Shown here one piece after another: positions 22,561 through 31,309 of a DNA stretch of 64,000 nucleotides. How positions within the stretch are numbered: the stretch's first letter is position 1; every line of letters begins with the position of its first letter. Position numbers and translations under genes: made by a program. The stretch covers positions 35,763-99,762 of the forward strand of contig NZ_CANRPM010000002.1 in NCBI RefSeq assembly GCF_947632445.1, read 5' to 3'. The notes beneath the pieces were generated by a model. The model searched no databases. It was not told where the DNA came from and saw only the letters and a list, made by a program, of their open reading frames with translations. The DNA comes from an uncultured Bacteroides sp. GTDB lineage: Bacteria; Bacteroidota; Bacteroidia; Bacteroidales; Bacteroidaceae.

Positions 22561-23871
22561 ATGAAAACCGATAAAGCTTCTATTCTGTCAAAAGACGGCG
22601 TAAGCTACTTGATTCCTTTTGTGTTGATCACCTCTTGTTTTGCCTTATGGGGATTTGCCAACGACATTACTAATCCGATGGTGAAGGCTTTCTCCAAAAT
22701 TTTCCGTATGAGTGCTACCGATGGTGCATTGGTACAGGTGGCGTTTTATGGCGGATATTTTGCCATGGCCTTTCCTGCTGCCATGTTCATCCGTAAATAT
22801 TCGTACAAGGCCGGAGTCCTGTTGGGGCTTGGCATGTATGCTTTCGGGGCTTTTCTCTTCTTCCCGGCCAAGATGACAGGAGCATATTATCCTTTTTTGA
22901 TTGCGTATTTTATTCTGACCTGCGGCCTATCTTTTTTGGAAACCAGTTGTAATCCTTATATCCTTTCCATGGGGACGGAGGAAACCGCCACGAGGCGTCT
23001 CAATCTGGCTCAATCTTTCAATCCCATGGGTTCGCTCATTGGAATGTATGTAGCCATGAATTTCATTCAGGCACGCCTTCATCCGCTCGATACGGCCGAC
23101 CGTGCCCTTTTGAGTGAACAGCAGTTTGAGACAATCAAAAATAGCGATCTCAGTGTGCTGATTGCTCCTTATCTGGCCATTGGTCTGATTATCTTGCTGA
23201 TGCTGATACTGATCCGTTTGGTCAAGATGCCTAAAAATGGAGAGGAGAACCACGATATTAATTTTATTCCTACGTTGAAACGTATCTTTGCCCAATCCCG
23301 CTATCGGGAAGGAGTTATTGCCCAGTTCTTTTATGTGGGTGCACAGATTATGTGCTGGACGTTCATTATCCAGTATGGTACGCATCTTTTCATGTCGCAA
23401 GGTATGGAAGAAAAGACTGCAGAAGTCCTTTCGCAGAAATATAATATTGTGGCAATGGTCATCTTCTGTGTTAGTCGTTTTGTTTGCACCTTTATTCTTC
23501 GTTATCTGAATGCAGGCCGATTGCTGACGATTTTGGCAGTGTTGGGTGGTATCTTTACATTGGGCGTTGTCTGTCTGCGAAATATATATGGTCTGTATTC
23601 ATTGGTAGCTGTTTCTGCCTGCATGTCTTTGATGTTCCCTACCATATATGGTATTGCCTTGAAAGGGTTGGGTGAAGATGCCAAGTTTGGTGCGGCTGGC
23701 CTGATCATGGCTATATTAGGAGGTTCGGTATTGCCTCCATTGCAGGCACTTATAATTGATATGAAGACTGTTGGTGGCTTTCCGGCAACTAATTTGTCTT
23801 TCCTTCTCCCTTTTGTTTGTTTTGTGGTCATATCGTGGTATGGCTATCGTACAGTCCGCAACAGATGGTAA
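22561..23871 (+). CDS. fucP: L-fucose permease (MFS, FHS family)
   Basis: The 436-residue inner-membrane protein has 12 helices and the FHS-family motif GFANDITNPMVKAFSKIF near the N-terminus, with the conserved Asp and Asn of FucP. Other markers are FYGGYFAMAFPAAMFIRKYS and LETSCNPYILSMG. E. coli FucP imports L-fucose with protons; the same role fits here from the operon. It is the last gene of fucR-fucI-mutarotase-fucP. No hairpin is seen directly after the stop. Confidence 0.95.
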   Translation: MKTDKASILSKDGVSYLIPFVLITSCFALWGFANDITNPMVKAFSKIFRMSATDGALVQVAFYGGYFAMAFPAAMFIRKYSYKAGVLLGLGMYAFGAFLFFPAKMTGAYYPFLIAYFILTCGLSFLETSCNPYILSMGTEETATRRLNLAQSFNPMGSLIGMYVAMNFIQARLHPLDTADRALLSEQQFETIKNSDLSVLIAPYLAIGLIILLMLILIRLVKMPKNGEENHDINFIPTLKRIFAQSRYREGVIAQFFYVGAQIMCWTFIIQYGTHLFMSQGMEEKTAEVLSQKYNIVAMVIFCVSRFVCTFILRYLNAGRLLTILAVLGGIFTLGVVCLRNIYGLYSLVAVSACMSLMFPTIYGIALKGLGEDAKFGAAGLIMAILGGSVLPPLQALIIDMKTVGGFPATNLSFLLPFVCFVVISWYGYRTVRNRW

Positions 23872-23949
23872 GTCTATTGGGAAACTAACATGGTAGATTT
23901 GATTAGGGAGTAATATATTTAGCCTGTCCAACTTTTTGGGCACTTCAAT

Positions 23950-24207
23950 TGCTACCGTTTTCATGGCTAAACAAGAATATTTTGAGGAACAGATGGATGC
24001 ATTCTTCAGGTCTTGACCTATGGGATTTATGTAAAGAACGTCTCTTTAGCTCTTCAGTACCAGTGGCTTACGAATATGGAGATGGCTATATCCGCTAATA
24101 CACTGCATAATCGGTTGAAGAAGGGAAAGAAATATCTGGATGAGTGGGTTCTTGTACTCAAGTGCGACCATAAGGAAACATTTTTCAAAAAGATCTTTAA
24201 CGGATGA
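23950..24207 (+). pseudogene. Possible transposase debris (IS66-like)
   Basis: Two pieces in different frames follow fucP: MAKQEYFEEQMDAFFRS, then MTYGIYVKNVSLALQYQWLT, NMEMAISANTLHNRLKKGKK and YLDEWVLVLK ending KETFFKKIFNG. The segment around SANTLHNRLKKGKKYLDEW resembles the helix-turn-helix region of IS66-type transposases before the first catalytic Asp. There is no intact frame and no terminal repeat that I can tie to it. The family is uncertain; the sequence is best read as decayed mobile DNA. Confidence 0.4.
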
Positions 24208-24283
24208 TGGGACTGTGATATGGTGCCCGGTAAAATCACTTTGGCTACAAGTTAATGTTAAATTCAAAGCTGATTATAATATA

Positions 24284-24700
24284 ACGTGAACTTGGCAAAT
24301 TTTAATCATATAGAGAGTTTGCGCAGCCTTGTTACGTATCGCATCAACTGACTGTATATCAATAAATTGGTGTGACAGGACTATTTTACTCGTGCCAAAG
24401 CACCGTGTTTCTTCCTTTTTTCTTCACGGGCAAGTCCTTACGGCCTGACGCCATGCTTACTGACCCTCTGACGAAGTGCTTCCTCCCCTCCTCATAAAGC
24501 ACTGCGTGACACCCTCACGAAGCACTGCGTCGGGACTTCAGGAAGTGCTGCGTGGCAGCGGAAGGGAATAGACATTTCATTGCCAATTCATTGTCAGTTA
24601 TCGCAGCCTGTCGTTGCTTTGAAAAGGGACTCGCCATTGATGTGAAGTTTATCAATGACGGGCAGCCTACATGGCTTTGATTTTATTTCGAACTCACGTT
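24284..24700 (+). repeat. Dispersed ~370-bp repeat (copy A) enclosed by IS982-like ends
   Basis: The left edge AACGTGAACTTGGCAAATTT is a diverged form of the IS982 end at 8605 and 10112; the right edge TCGAACTCACGTT (24688-24700) is identical over 13 nt to the IS982 right end. Between them (24319-24690) lies a sequence found inverted at 63373-63744, with 58 nt identical (24524-24581). Within it, hexamers AGTGCT, AGCACT, AGCACT and AGTGCT begin at 24475, 24498, 24521 and 24544, exactly 23 nt apart. No intact gene is present; a short frame AAEGNRHFI..SL..IAA is shared with copy C. Confidence 0.75.
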
Positions 24701-24788
24701 AATATAACTTGGCTTAGGGCACTGCTTAGTGCCTTAATTAACAATCAAGTGCTATATTTTTAGCATTATCATTATTTTTTTGCTTGCT

Positions 24789-24819
24789 TTTGTTTTTATT
24801 AATATTATTTGTAAATTTG
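24789..24819 (+). promoter_or_regulatory. Bacteroides promoter (TTTG - 19 nt - TAAATTTG)
   Basis: TTTG at 24789-24792 and TAAATTTG at 24812-24819, separated by 19 nt, give a complete promoter match. It would start transcription near 24826 and drive the broken lipoprotein gene and probably the two genes after it. Confidence 0.75.
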
Positions 24820-24882
24820 CACCGTCCATACTTCTAATAAGGGGAGTAGCGATCGTACTAAAAACTATAAAAAGAAATAATT

Positions 24883-25222
24883 ATGAAGAAAATTAATTTT
24901 TTGTGGCTAATGGGCATTTTAATGCTTATGCCGATTAGTTTTACATCTTGTTATGATGATAACGAGAGATTGGCTCTGCATCCGATTTAGTCAGTATGTG
25001 AAAGATATTTTTTACGCAAATGAAATAGGGATGACACTGGTATATGGAGTTAAAATGGAAAAATAATGATTAGAAATATACATTAAGGTGAAAGTTATTC
25101 TGAAACAGTCATTGTAAAAGAATTGACAAGTCTCCCAAATTATTGATAAGTACACGGATGATAGAACGTCCTATGAAGATTAAGAGTTTACTGAATATCT
25201 CAAAATTTTTGAATAACCTAAT
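24883..25222 (+). pseudogene. Broken lipoprotein gene
   Basis: ATG 24883 opens a lipoprotein signal peptide (MKKINFLWLMGILMLMPISF then TSC) with DDNERLALHPI, but a TAG stops it after 35 residues. The next 230 bp hold short open pieces in several frames, such as GESYSETVIVKELTSLPNY and QIIDKYTDDRTSYED, with stops between, ending near 25222. This looks like the decayed body of an exported lipoprotein, possibly the original first gene of the following pair. A genuine 35-residue lipopeptide cannot be ruled out. The DNA is AT-rich like the two genes downstream. Confidence 0.5.
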
Positions 25223-25240
25223 ATCATATTGCAATTTAAG

Positions 25241-26263
25241 ATGAATAAATATTTTATATTTTTAGTTCTTTTAGCATTGACCTTAAATGTAAATGCAAAA
25301 AGAGTGCGTGTAAATTACGGTATTATAGCTGTTCCTGAAGAAGGTGGCATTAAATTTGAGAAGATAACAGATGATGCCGATGCAGTTGCTATCCCTTTTG
25401 CTACAGGGAACTCTAAATCAATATTGAATTTCAGTTTTGGAAAACAAAATATATCTGCTGTAACTTGGTGGGTTAACCCTTTGATAGCTTTATCGCCTGA
25501 CGGTTCTAAGATTGGTTATGTAAATGATAAAAATAGTACAAAAAATATCATGATTAAAAGTGCTTCCACTGGTGGAGCAAGTGTACAGCGTACATTTAGA
25601 ACAGCAGTAATGGACTTTACGTGGAGTAGTGATGGTAAAACACTTTGTTTTACGGAAATGAGGGGTGGGCATTCTGGAATTTATTTAGTGAATGCAGACC
25701 AAGGCTCTGTTGTTCAACAAATTTCCACAGGAACAGAAAATGATTATGGTGGAGTATTGTCATCTTCAGGAGATGATATATATTTTCATCGTGGAGAAGG
25801 TTTTGGGGCTTTTAGTTTGTGGAGCTTTAATCGTAAGACTAATTTGTTTTCTAACTATTCGCGTGGAATGACCCCTTGTCTGATTCCTGGAGATCCTAAT
25901 ACAGTGTACTGTTGTCGTTTTACAGACAAACATGAAGCTGAAATTTGGAGGATTAACTTCAAGACTGGAGTAGAAGAGGTGATTTTAACACAACCTGGTA
26001 GAAGTTTTACGACTCCCCGTTTATCACCTGACGGACGTTGGATATTGTGCACAGGTAGCAGTGTTTCAGAAAAGGATAAAACAATGAATACTGATATATT
26101 TGTGATACGCACGGACGGAACGGGATTTACCCAATTAACCTATCATCCGGGAAATGACTTATCGGCTATATGGGCTCCAGATAGTAAAAGTATTTATTTC
26201 CTTTCTCAACGTGGAACAAAAGAAGGTAATTATAATGTATGGCGTATGGATTTTAATTTGTAA
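25241..26263 (+). CDS. Exported TolB-like beta-propeller protein (PD40 repeats)
   Basis: The 340-residue protein begins MNKYFIFLVLLALTLNVNA, a signal peptide without lipobox. At least five PD40-type blades are visible: ALSPDGSKIGYVN, TWSSDGKTLCFTE, LSSSGDDIYFHR, RLSPDGRWILCTG and IWAPDSKSIYFLS, each with the Asp-Gly turn followed by a hydrophobic strand. Such propellers occur in TolB and in Bacteroidetes envelope proteins and usually serve protein-protein contacts in the periplasm. It is followed after 21 nt by a small beta-barrel protein gene, so a propeller-barrel envelope pair is likely. The DNA is clearly more AT-rich than the flanking genes. I cannot assign a specific function. Confidence 0.8.
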   Translation: MNKYFIFLVLLALTLNVNAKRVRVNYGIIAVPEEGGIKFEKITDDADAVAIPFATGNSKSILNFSFGKQNISAVTWWVNPLIALSPDGSKIGYVNDKNSTKNIMIKSASTGGASVQRTFRTAVMDFTWSSDGKTLCFTEMRGGHSGIYLVNADQGSVVQQISTGTENDYGGVLSSSGDDIYFHRGEGFGAFSLWSFNRKTNLFSNYSRGMTPCLIPGDPNTVYCCRFTDKHEAEIWRINFKTGVEEVILTQPGRSFTTPRLSPDGRWILCTGSSVSEKDKTMNTDIFVIRTDGTGFTQLTYHPGNDLSAIWAPDSKSIYFLSQRGTKEGNYNVWRMDFNL

Positions 26264-26284
26264 TACAATATTTAATTAAAGATC

Positions 26285-26932
26285 ATGAAGAAATTTTTAT
26301 TAGTTTTAGTTTGTGCTATTGTATGCACATCAATTGCATCAGCGCAATATGCATCGGATGCATCGAGTTCTTTTTTTTCTGTTCAGAGGTCAGATGAGCC
26401 TGTAACTTTTGGTATTCGTGGTGGTGTTAATTTTGCAAAACAAACAGCGTCTTCTGACGGATATAGTTTTTCTCCAAAGAATAACGTTGGATTTAATTTC
26501 GGTGTCAGCGTGGACATACCGATGATGGAAAGCTTATATCTTCAATCAGGTTTATACTATACCGTAAAGGGGTATAAGTTGGAAGAAGATGGATATACAG
26601 AGAAAGCAACTCCTTCTTATCTTGAATTACCTATTTTAGCTTCTTACCGTTACAATTTTAGTGAGTATACACAATTGCAGGTAAACTTTGGTCCATATTT
26701 GGCTTATGGAATTGCCGGAAAATATAAATGGGACGATGGAGACGATGATGAAGATTATTTTAACGATGATATAAAAAAATTTGATGCAGGGCTTGCAATC
26801 GGGGCCGGTATGATTTTTGGTCACATCTTTGTTGGCATAAATTATGATTTGGGATTAACAAATATATTAAAAGATAGCGAGGGGACACTAAAGAACAAAT
26901 GTCTGTCTATCAATGTCGGTTATAATTTCTAA
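26285..26932 (+). CDS. Small outer-membrane beta-barrel protein (porin-like, OMP_b-brl family)
   Basis: The 215-residue protein has a signal peptide (MKKFLLVLVCAIVCTSIASA) followed by alternating beta strands typical of 8-stranded barrels: FGIRGGVNFAKQT, NNVGFNFGVSVDIPMMESLY, LQSGLYYTVKGYKL, YLELPILASYRYNFSEYTQL and a C-terminal LSINVGYNF ending in Phe. The pattern GLYYTVKGYK..YLELPIL is common to Bacteroidetes PorT-like/OMP_b-brl_2 proteins. An acidic loop (KWDDGDDDEDYFNDD) may bind cations. It is the last gene of the AT-rich unit and is followed by a strong terminator. Its role is unknown. Confidence 0.82.
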   Translation: MKKFLLVLVCAIVCTSIASAQYASDASSSFFSVQRSDEPVTFGIRGGVNFAKQTASSDGYSFSPKNNVGFNFGVSVDIPMMESLYLQSGLYYTVKGYKLEEDGYTEKATPSYLELPILASYRYNFSEYTQLQVNFGPYLAYGIAGKYKWDDGDDDEDYFNDDIKKFDAGLAIGAGMIFGHIFVGINYDLGLTNILKDSEGTLKNKCLSINVGYNF

Positions 26933-27004
26933 TCACTTGTGAAAATCACACGTTGTAGGTTTTAAGGAAGTCAAATGATTCCGATAAAGAATAGAATAAA
27001 TAGG

Positions 27005-27039
27005 CAAAAGCGTGCAGCTCATTGGGCTGCACGCTTTTG
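27005..27039. terminator. Strong terminator hairpin after the barrel gene
   Basis: CAAAAGCGTGCAGC (27005-27018) pairs perfectly with GCTGCACGCTTTTG (27026-27039) over 14 bp with a 7-nt loop, followed by TGTTT. Confidence 0.85.
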
Positions 27040-27661
27040 TGTTTATAAGGTTCATGGTTGATATTTATATGTTTTTTATCTCTTATCTGCGACATCTCTT
27101 ATTTGGCGATAAGGTACAACTTGCGATATTGAGGTGCGGACTATAGACACCGTTCAAAATTTTGTATAAATGGGAACAGGAATTAGCTGTAAGTTTCTTC
27201 TTATATTTGGATTCTATTTTCAAAAATAAGCATATATTGGTTCATAGTCAAGCCTCGGTTATGAATGGGTTGTAGCTATTTCTTTTAATTTATAAATCCA
27301 TTCAGATTGTCGGTATAGGTAATAGTATATCCTGCACTCCACGTATTCTATGATAAAATCCATCTGAATACCAAATCTGTTCCAAGCATTAGTTGGTCTG
27401 GCAGACATCATAGTGATAGATGGTTACCTCTATATTCCAGACTTGTCAAACAGCCGTGTTGGGTAGGAGATTTTACCTATCTCAAAGTCTTGTATGAAAG
27501 AATATGCCTGCGACGTCCAGGTTCGGCACAAGTTTCCTAAAATGATACAGATTACTTTCATGGCGAAAATGTAGAAAGGATAACGAAGAAATTCGTATTT
27601 TTGCCACTGCATTGAGGTGACATTAGATGCAGAATTTATATAAGTAATCGTTATTAAACCT
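27040..27661. other. Gene-free stretch
   Basis: This 620-bp AT-rich stretch between the terminator and queD holds no frame with coding character that I trust. An 82-codon open frame on the minus strand (27430-27678) overlaps the queD start and has no signal, motif or ribosome site. No -7 box for queD was found. Confidence 0.6.
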
Positions 27662-27994
27662 ATGTACACAGTAGTCAAGCGTATGGAGGTGTCGGCTGCC
27701 CATAGCCTACGCCTTTCTTATCCCAGCAAATGTGAGAATCTGCATGGTCACAACTGGATTATAACCGTTTGGTGCCGTTCGCGCGAATTGAACGAGGACG
27801 GCATGGTTGTAGACTTTACCCATATCAAGCAGATGATAATGGACCGGCTCGATCACAAGAACCTGAATGAAGTCATTCCCTGCAATCCTACGGCCGAGAA
27901 CATAGCCCGTTGGGTATGCGATCAGATACCCATCTGCTTCAAGGTGGAGGTGCAGGAGTCCGAAGGGAATATGGCTGTCTATGAGGAAGATTAA
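27662..27994 (+). CDS. queD: 6-carboxy-5,6,7,8-tetrahydropterin synthase
   Basis: QueD makes 6-carboxytetrahydropterin from dihydroneopterin triphosphate, the second step of queuosine synthesis, in the cytoplasm. The 110-residue protein is within the family's short range. It shows the zinc-binding histidines in SAAHSLRLSY and LHGHNW, the catalytic cysteine in PSKCENLHGHN, and VVDFTHIKQMI. The C-terminal EVQESEGNMAVYEED carries the conserved Glu of the substrate site. It overlaps queE by 14 nt, so the two steps are coupled in one operon. Confidence 0.95.
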   Translation: MYTVVKRMEVSAAHSLRLSYPSKCENLHGHNWIITVWCRSRELNEDGMVVDFTHIKQMIMDRLDHKNLNEVIPCNPTAENIARWVCDQIPICFKVEVQESEGNMAVYEED

Positions 27995-28526
27995 CGAAAT
28001 ATTCTACAGCTTGCAGGGCGAAGGATACCATACAGGCACTCCCGCCGTTTTCGTGCGTTTCTCGGGGTGTAACCTGAAATGTCCCTTTTGTGACACGCAT
28101 CACGAGGAAGGCACACGAATGACCGACGAGGCCATCCTGACAGAAGTGCAGAAATATCCGGCCCGTATGGTGATTCTAACCGGTGGCGAGCCTTCGCTTT
28201 GGATTGACGGAGCGTTTGTGGAACTGCTGCATCGGGCTGGGAAGTATGTCTGTATTGAAACGAATGGAACCCGTCTCCTACCGGAAAACATTGATTGGGT
28301 GACCTGCTCGCCCAAGCAGGGAGGCGCGTTGAAGTTGGCTCACATGGACGAAGTGAAGGTGGTGTATGAAGGGCAAGATCTGACACCTTACGAGCTGTTG
28401 CCTGCTATGCACTTTTTCTTGCAGCCCTGTTCGTGCCAGAATATAGTCGAAACAGTGGCTTGCGTGCTGGCACATCCGCGCTGGCGGCTTAGCTTGCAGA
28501 CCCATAAGTTGATAGACATACAATAA
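27981..28526 (+). CDS. queE: 7-carboxy-7-deazaguanine synthase
   Basis: QueE is a radical SAM enzyme that contracts the ring of 6-carboxytetrahydropterin to 7-carboxy-7-deazaguanine. The 181-residue protein begins MRKINEIFYSLQGEGYHTGT, the family's opening with the SLQGEG motif. The iron-sulfur cluster motif CxxxCxxC is FSGCNLKCPFCDTHH. ILTGGEPSLW is the SAM-binding GGEP motif, and YVCIETNGT and DWVTCSPKQGG follow as expected. It is short compared with about 220 residues in E. coli because the family's core insertion is minimal, which is normal for this type. It overlaps queD by 14 nt. Confidence 0.95.
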   Translation: MRKINEIFYSLQGEGYHTGTPAVFVRFSGCNLKCPFCDTHHEEGTRMTDEAILTEVQKYPARMVILTGGEPSLWIDGAFVELLHRAGKYVCIETNGTRLLPENIDWVTCSPKQGGALKLAHMDEVKVVYEGQDLTPYELLPAMHFFLQPCSCQNIVETVACVLAHPRWRLSLQTHKLIDIQ

Positions 28527-28622
28527 GAAAACTAACCATATTATTCAATCAATTTGATGAACTCATGAACGTAGGTTTGTTTCATGTTTGGACGGATATT
28601 TTCTTCTTCTTTTGTTTTACAT

Positions 28623-31088
28623 CTATTTTGACTGAACATGTACAGACTGACGTTCTATAAGAACAGGTCCCAACAATCCCGATGGCAATAGTTCGTCATC
28701 TTTCTCAAAAAACTTAAATGACCCCACAGCTTTACGTCCTTTTGACGGACGGGGCAAACCTTTGCTGAGCCACTTGGGAACTCTCTTCATATATCGACCA
28801 ACCGCAGGAGTATCAGGTGCATATCCGTATCTGAAAGGTTCAGACCATTCTATATCATCATCTTCTTGTTCATCTCCGATAAAACGATTCACCCAAAGGT
28901 TTGTTACATCAATTTCCAACAGATTGTCTCCTTTACATAATGCGGCGGTTATATCAACTCTGAACGGCGGTCGCCATAAATGGCCGCACAACTGTCCATT
29001 CACCCGCACTACTGCTAAGTTTTTCACTTCTCCCAAATCCAAAATATACCTGCTTGCCGTGTCTATTCTCTCCAAATAGACCTTGTTGGAATAGCGAGCC
29101 GTTCCTGAAAAATACTTAATACCTTTGCATTTCGATTCATTCCATGGTATAAGTTCATCGAAGTTTGTCTGTGAAAGAGCGCCCCAACCTTCGGGGAAGC
29201 AGACCGCCCAGGAACTCATAACACGGGTAGTTTCCATAACTTCAGGCTCGTGCAACATCATCAATCCCGGTTCCATTGTATCAGAAGCCCGTCTGAACAC
29301 GACAAACAAAGCCTCCCTTTCGGTAAGATTCAATGCAATCCGAGTTTTCGTCCCATCAGATTTCCAGGCTTTTGCGTCTTTTATACTGACCTTTTCAGGA
29401 TTCCATATTTCTGGCACTTTTCCACTCAAATCAATCGTAATGGTCGCCATAACAGCCGAATCGGCCGAATTGGCAATAAAAAAGATATCCGTATCTTCTT
29501 CTTGTCTGTGAATCCATTGTATGCATTCGGAATCGACCTGCAACGATTGTTGTTCACTTCGATAATCATCTACATACTTCCCTCGCTGTAATAAGGCTTG
29601 ACAATGTGTAAAGTAAGAGAAGAGCTCTTTCGCCCCGCCACTTTGCCACCATGTCTGCCCAGATGTCCACTGTGTTCCCCAAATACCGAAAGTCATGCCC
29701 GGTTTTACGTCCGGCCACGGGTTCTGTGCTCCGGCATGTAACATCAGGGCATTGATTCCTAAGCAGAAGGCTCGGTCGGCCACCGCTTTCAAATCATTCG
29801 GGGCGTCTTTCCAGGCATGTAAAGGCCAGCAAGTAAAGCCTTCGGCATAAACTATCTCATGTCCAGCTTTACGAGCAGCCGATACCACCCTCGGAACATC
29901 CGGCCAACCCCATGTTTCTGGTTTCGTCCAAAACTCGGCACATATAGGATCATCAATAGCCAGCTGACTCACTACTTTTCCCGTATGAATCGGATTGAAA
30001 GGTTTTGAAGCCCCTGTACCATACGGTTGCACAAGTAATCGAAGTCCTTGATGCCGATGTACCAACTGACTCATATATCCGTAATAGTTCTCGGCAAAAA
30101 GATCAGTTACCATTGCTTGCCAGTCATTCTTAAAACGTTGGGTGGCTTCACGGTTTTGTATAGTTACTCCGGCTATGGCTGGCAACCACGGCAATATATC
30201 ATACCCACGTCTTTTCTTAAATTCTTCGGGCATCAATATTGTCCATTCCTGCCCGCCTGCCTCATAACTGTCTATCTCTATCCGTTGGAATGTTTTTCCA
30301 ACATTTCCGGCAGCTAATTTCAATAACATGGAAGGATAGCTTGACCAATAACGCTCAACGGCCTCCCGACTCATTTTATCGCATTCCAATCCTACTCCGC
30401 CGGTCGGGGCTGTACTTTCATTTGTTTTGCCATTCGCAGTATGTCCGAAACGATAAATCCTCCATTCCCCTTTGGGGACCCGCCAGTTGAGCACACCGTC
30501 ATTCCCCATTTTATCTGATATGACGAATATTGATTCTATGTCTACACTATCTGCATCAGGCATAGCCACCACGGCTATGTCCCTATAATAATCATACTGT
30601 CTGTTTATCTTCGGCCGTTCAAGCACAATTTTTCTGCCACGTTTTGTCTTGCTATCAATCGCAGTCATACTCCATACCAGCTTCTGCATAGAGTATTCGG
30701 GAAGTACAGCAGGAAATGCACTCGATGACCATCCGGGACAATTATGCGTACCAAACGACAATCCAAGCCTTTCGCACTCACTGATAGCATGTTGCATCAA
30801 TCGTTCCCAAGAAGCGGTACCAATGGCATTCGTCGAATCGCTCACCAATGTTTGGCGGGGTCCGCCCACTAAAAATTGCTGTACTCCACCAATACCGGCC
30901 TCTTTATAAGCCTCCAAATCAGCCGTAATGCCGTTTTCTGTTACCAGACCGTCCATCCATTGCCATATCATCAAGGGCTTGGCTTCATCAGATGGAAGTC
31001 TGAAAGCTTCTTCTAACGACTGGCTTTTAACTCCTGTCAGCGGTAAAGCCAGCAGGAACAAAACTTTAAGAATTTTGTCAATGTTCAT
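28623..31088 (-). CDS. Glycoside hydrolase, GH106 alpha-L-rhamnosidase type
   Basis: The 821-residue secreted enzyme has a signal peptide (MNIDKILKVLFLLALPLTGV). It then shows the GH106 opening: KPLMIWQWMDGLVTENGITA, DLEAYKEAGIGGVQQFLVGG, and later LSFGTHNCPGWSSSA. The barrel core holds IEIDSYEAGGQEWT and VYAEGFTCWPLHAWKDAPND. The C-terminus has galactose-binding-like strands ending LLPSGLLGPVLIE, also typical of GH106. These enzymes remove terminal L-rhamnose from pectic or plant polysaccharides in the periplasm. It stands alone, not next to SusC/D genes, and is shorter than the B. thetaiotaomicron GH106 enzymes of about 1,100 residues. Rhamnosidase activity is inference from family; other linkages are possible. 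Confidence 0.78.
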   Translation of the reverse strand: MNIDKILKVLFLLALPLTGVKSQSLEEAFRLPSDEAKPLMIWQWMDGLVTENGITADLEAYKEAGIGGVQQFLVGGPRQTLVSDSTNAIGTASWERLMQHAISECERLGLSFGTHNCPGWSSSAFPAVLPEYSMQKLVWSMTAIDSKTKRGRKIVLERPKINRQYDYYRDIAVVAMPDADSVDIESIFVISDKMGNDGVLNWRVPKGEWRIYRFGHTANGKTNESTAPTGGVGLECDKMSREAVERYWSSYPSMLLKLAAGNVGKTFQRIEIDSYEAGGQEWTILMPEEFKKRRGYDILPWLPAIAGVTIQNREATQRFKNDWQAMVTDLFAENYYGYMSQLVHRHQGLRLLVQPYGTGASKPFNPIHTGKVVSQLAIDDPICAEFWTKPETWGWPDVPRVVSAARKAGHEIVYAEGFTCWPLHAWKDAPNDLKAVADRAFCLGINALMLHAGAQNPWPDVKPGMTFGIWGTQWTSGQTWWQSGGAKELFSYFTHCQALLQRGKYVDDYRSEQQSLQVDSECIQWIHRQEEDTDIFFIANSADSAVMATITIDLSGKVPEIWNPEKVSIKDAKAWKSDGTKTRIALNLTEREALFVVFRRASDTMEPGLMMLHEPEVMETTRVMSSWAVCFPEGWGALSQTNFDELIPWNESKCKGIKYFSGTARYSNKVYLERIDTASRYILDLGEVKNLAVVRVNGQLCGHLWRPPFRVDITAALCKGDNLLEIDVTNLWVNRFIGDEQEDDDIEWSEPFRYGYAPDTPAVGRYMKRVPKWLSKGLPRPSKGRKAVGSFKFFEKDDELLPSGLLGPVLIERQSVHVQSK

Positions 31089-31125
31089 TGTTTTTTACGT
31101 GTATTCAGGATAAAATCATCAAGAT

Positions 31126-31133
31126 CAAAATTA
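31126..31133 (-). promoter_or_regulatory. Possible -7 box (TAATTTTG) for the GH106 gene
   Basis: Minus-strand TAATTTTG fits TAnnTTTG and lies 38 nt before the ATG, between tRNA-Trp and the gene. Confidence 0.45.
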
Positions 31134-31149
31134 CGGAGATTTTTTATCG

Positions 31150-31222
31150 CACGGGAAGAGAGGCTCGAACTCCCGACACTCGGTTTTGGAGACCGATGCT
31201 CTACCAACTGAGCTATTCCCGT
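31150..31222 (-). tRNA. tRNA-Trp (anticodon CCA)
   Basis: The 73-nt minus-strand sequence folds as a cloverleaf: acceptor ACGGGAA/TTCCCGT with discriminator G, D arm GCTC/GAGC, anticodon stem TCGGT/ACCGA with loop CTCCAAA giving anticodon CCA, and T arm GGGAG/CTCTC with TTCGAGC. CCA at the 3' end is not encoded. Confidence 0.95.
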
Positions 31223-31309
31223 GTATGCAGTTACGAAGGTAGTGGAAAGTTTTGATTTTGCAAGACTTCTGCCGCTTTATTTTTCTTGTTGAACCGGTTA
31301 TGCAGCCTT

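Noticed and set aside
24281..24714. A complete IS982 element at 24.3 kb
   Set aside because: Only the end-like sequences match; no transposase blocks occur between them. The interior is the dispersed repeat.
27430..27678. 82-codon open frame on the minus strand upstream of queD
   Set aside because: No signal peptide, no recognised motif, overlaps the queD start, and lies in AT-rich DNA where such frames arise by chance.
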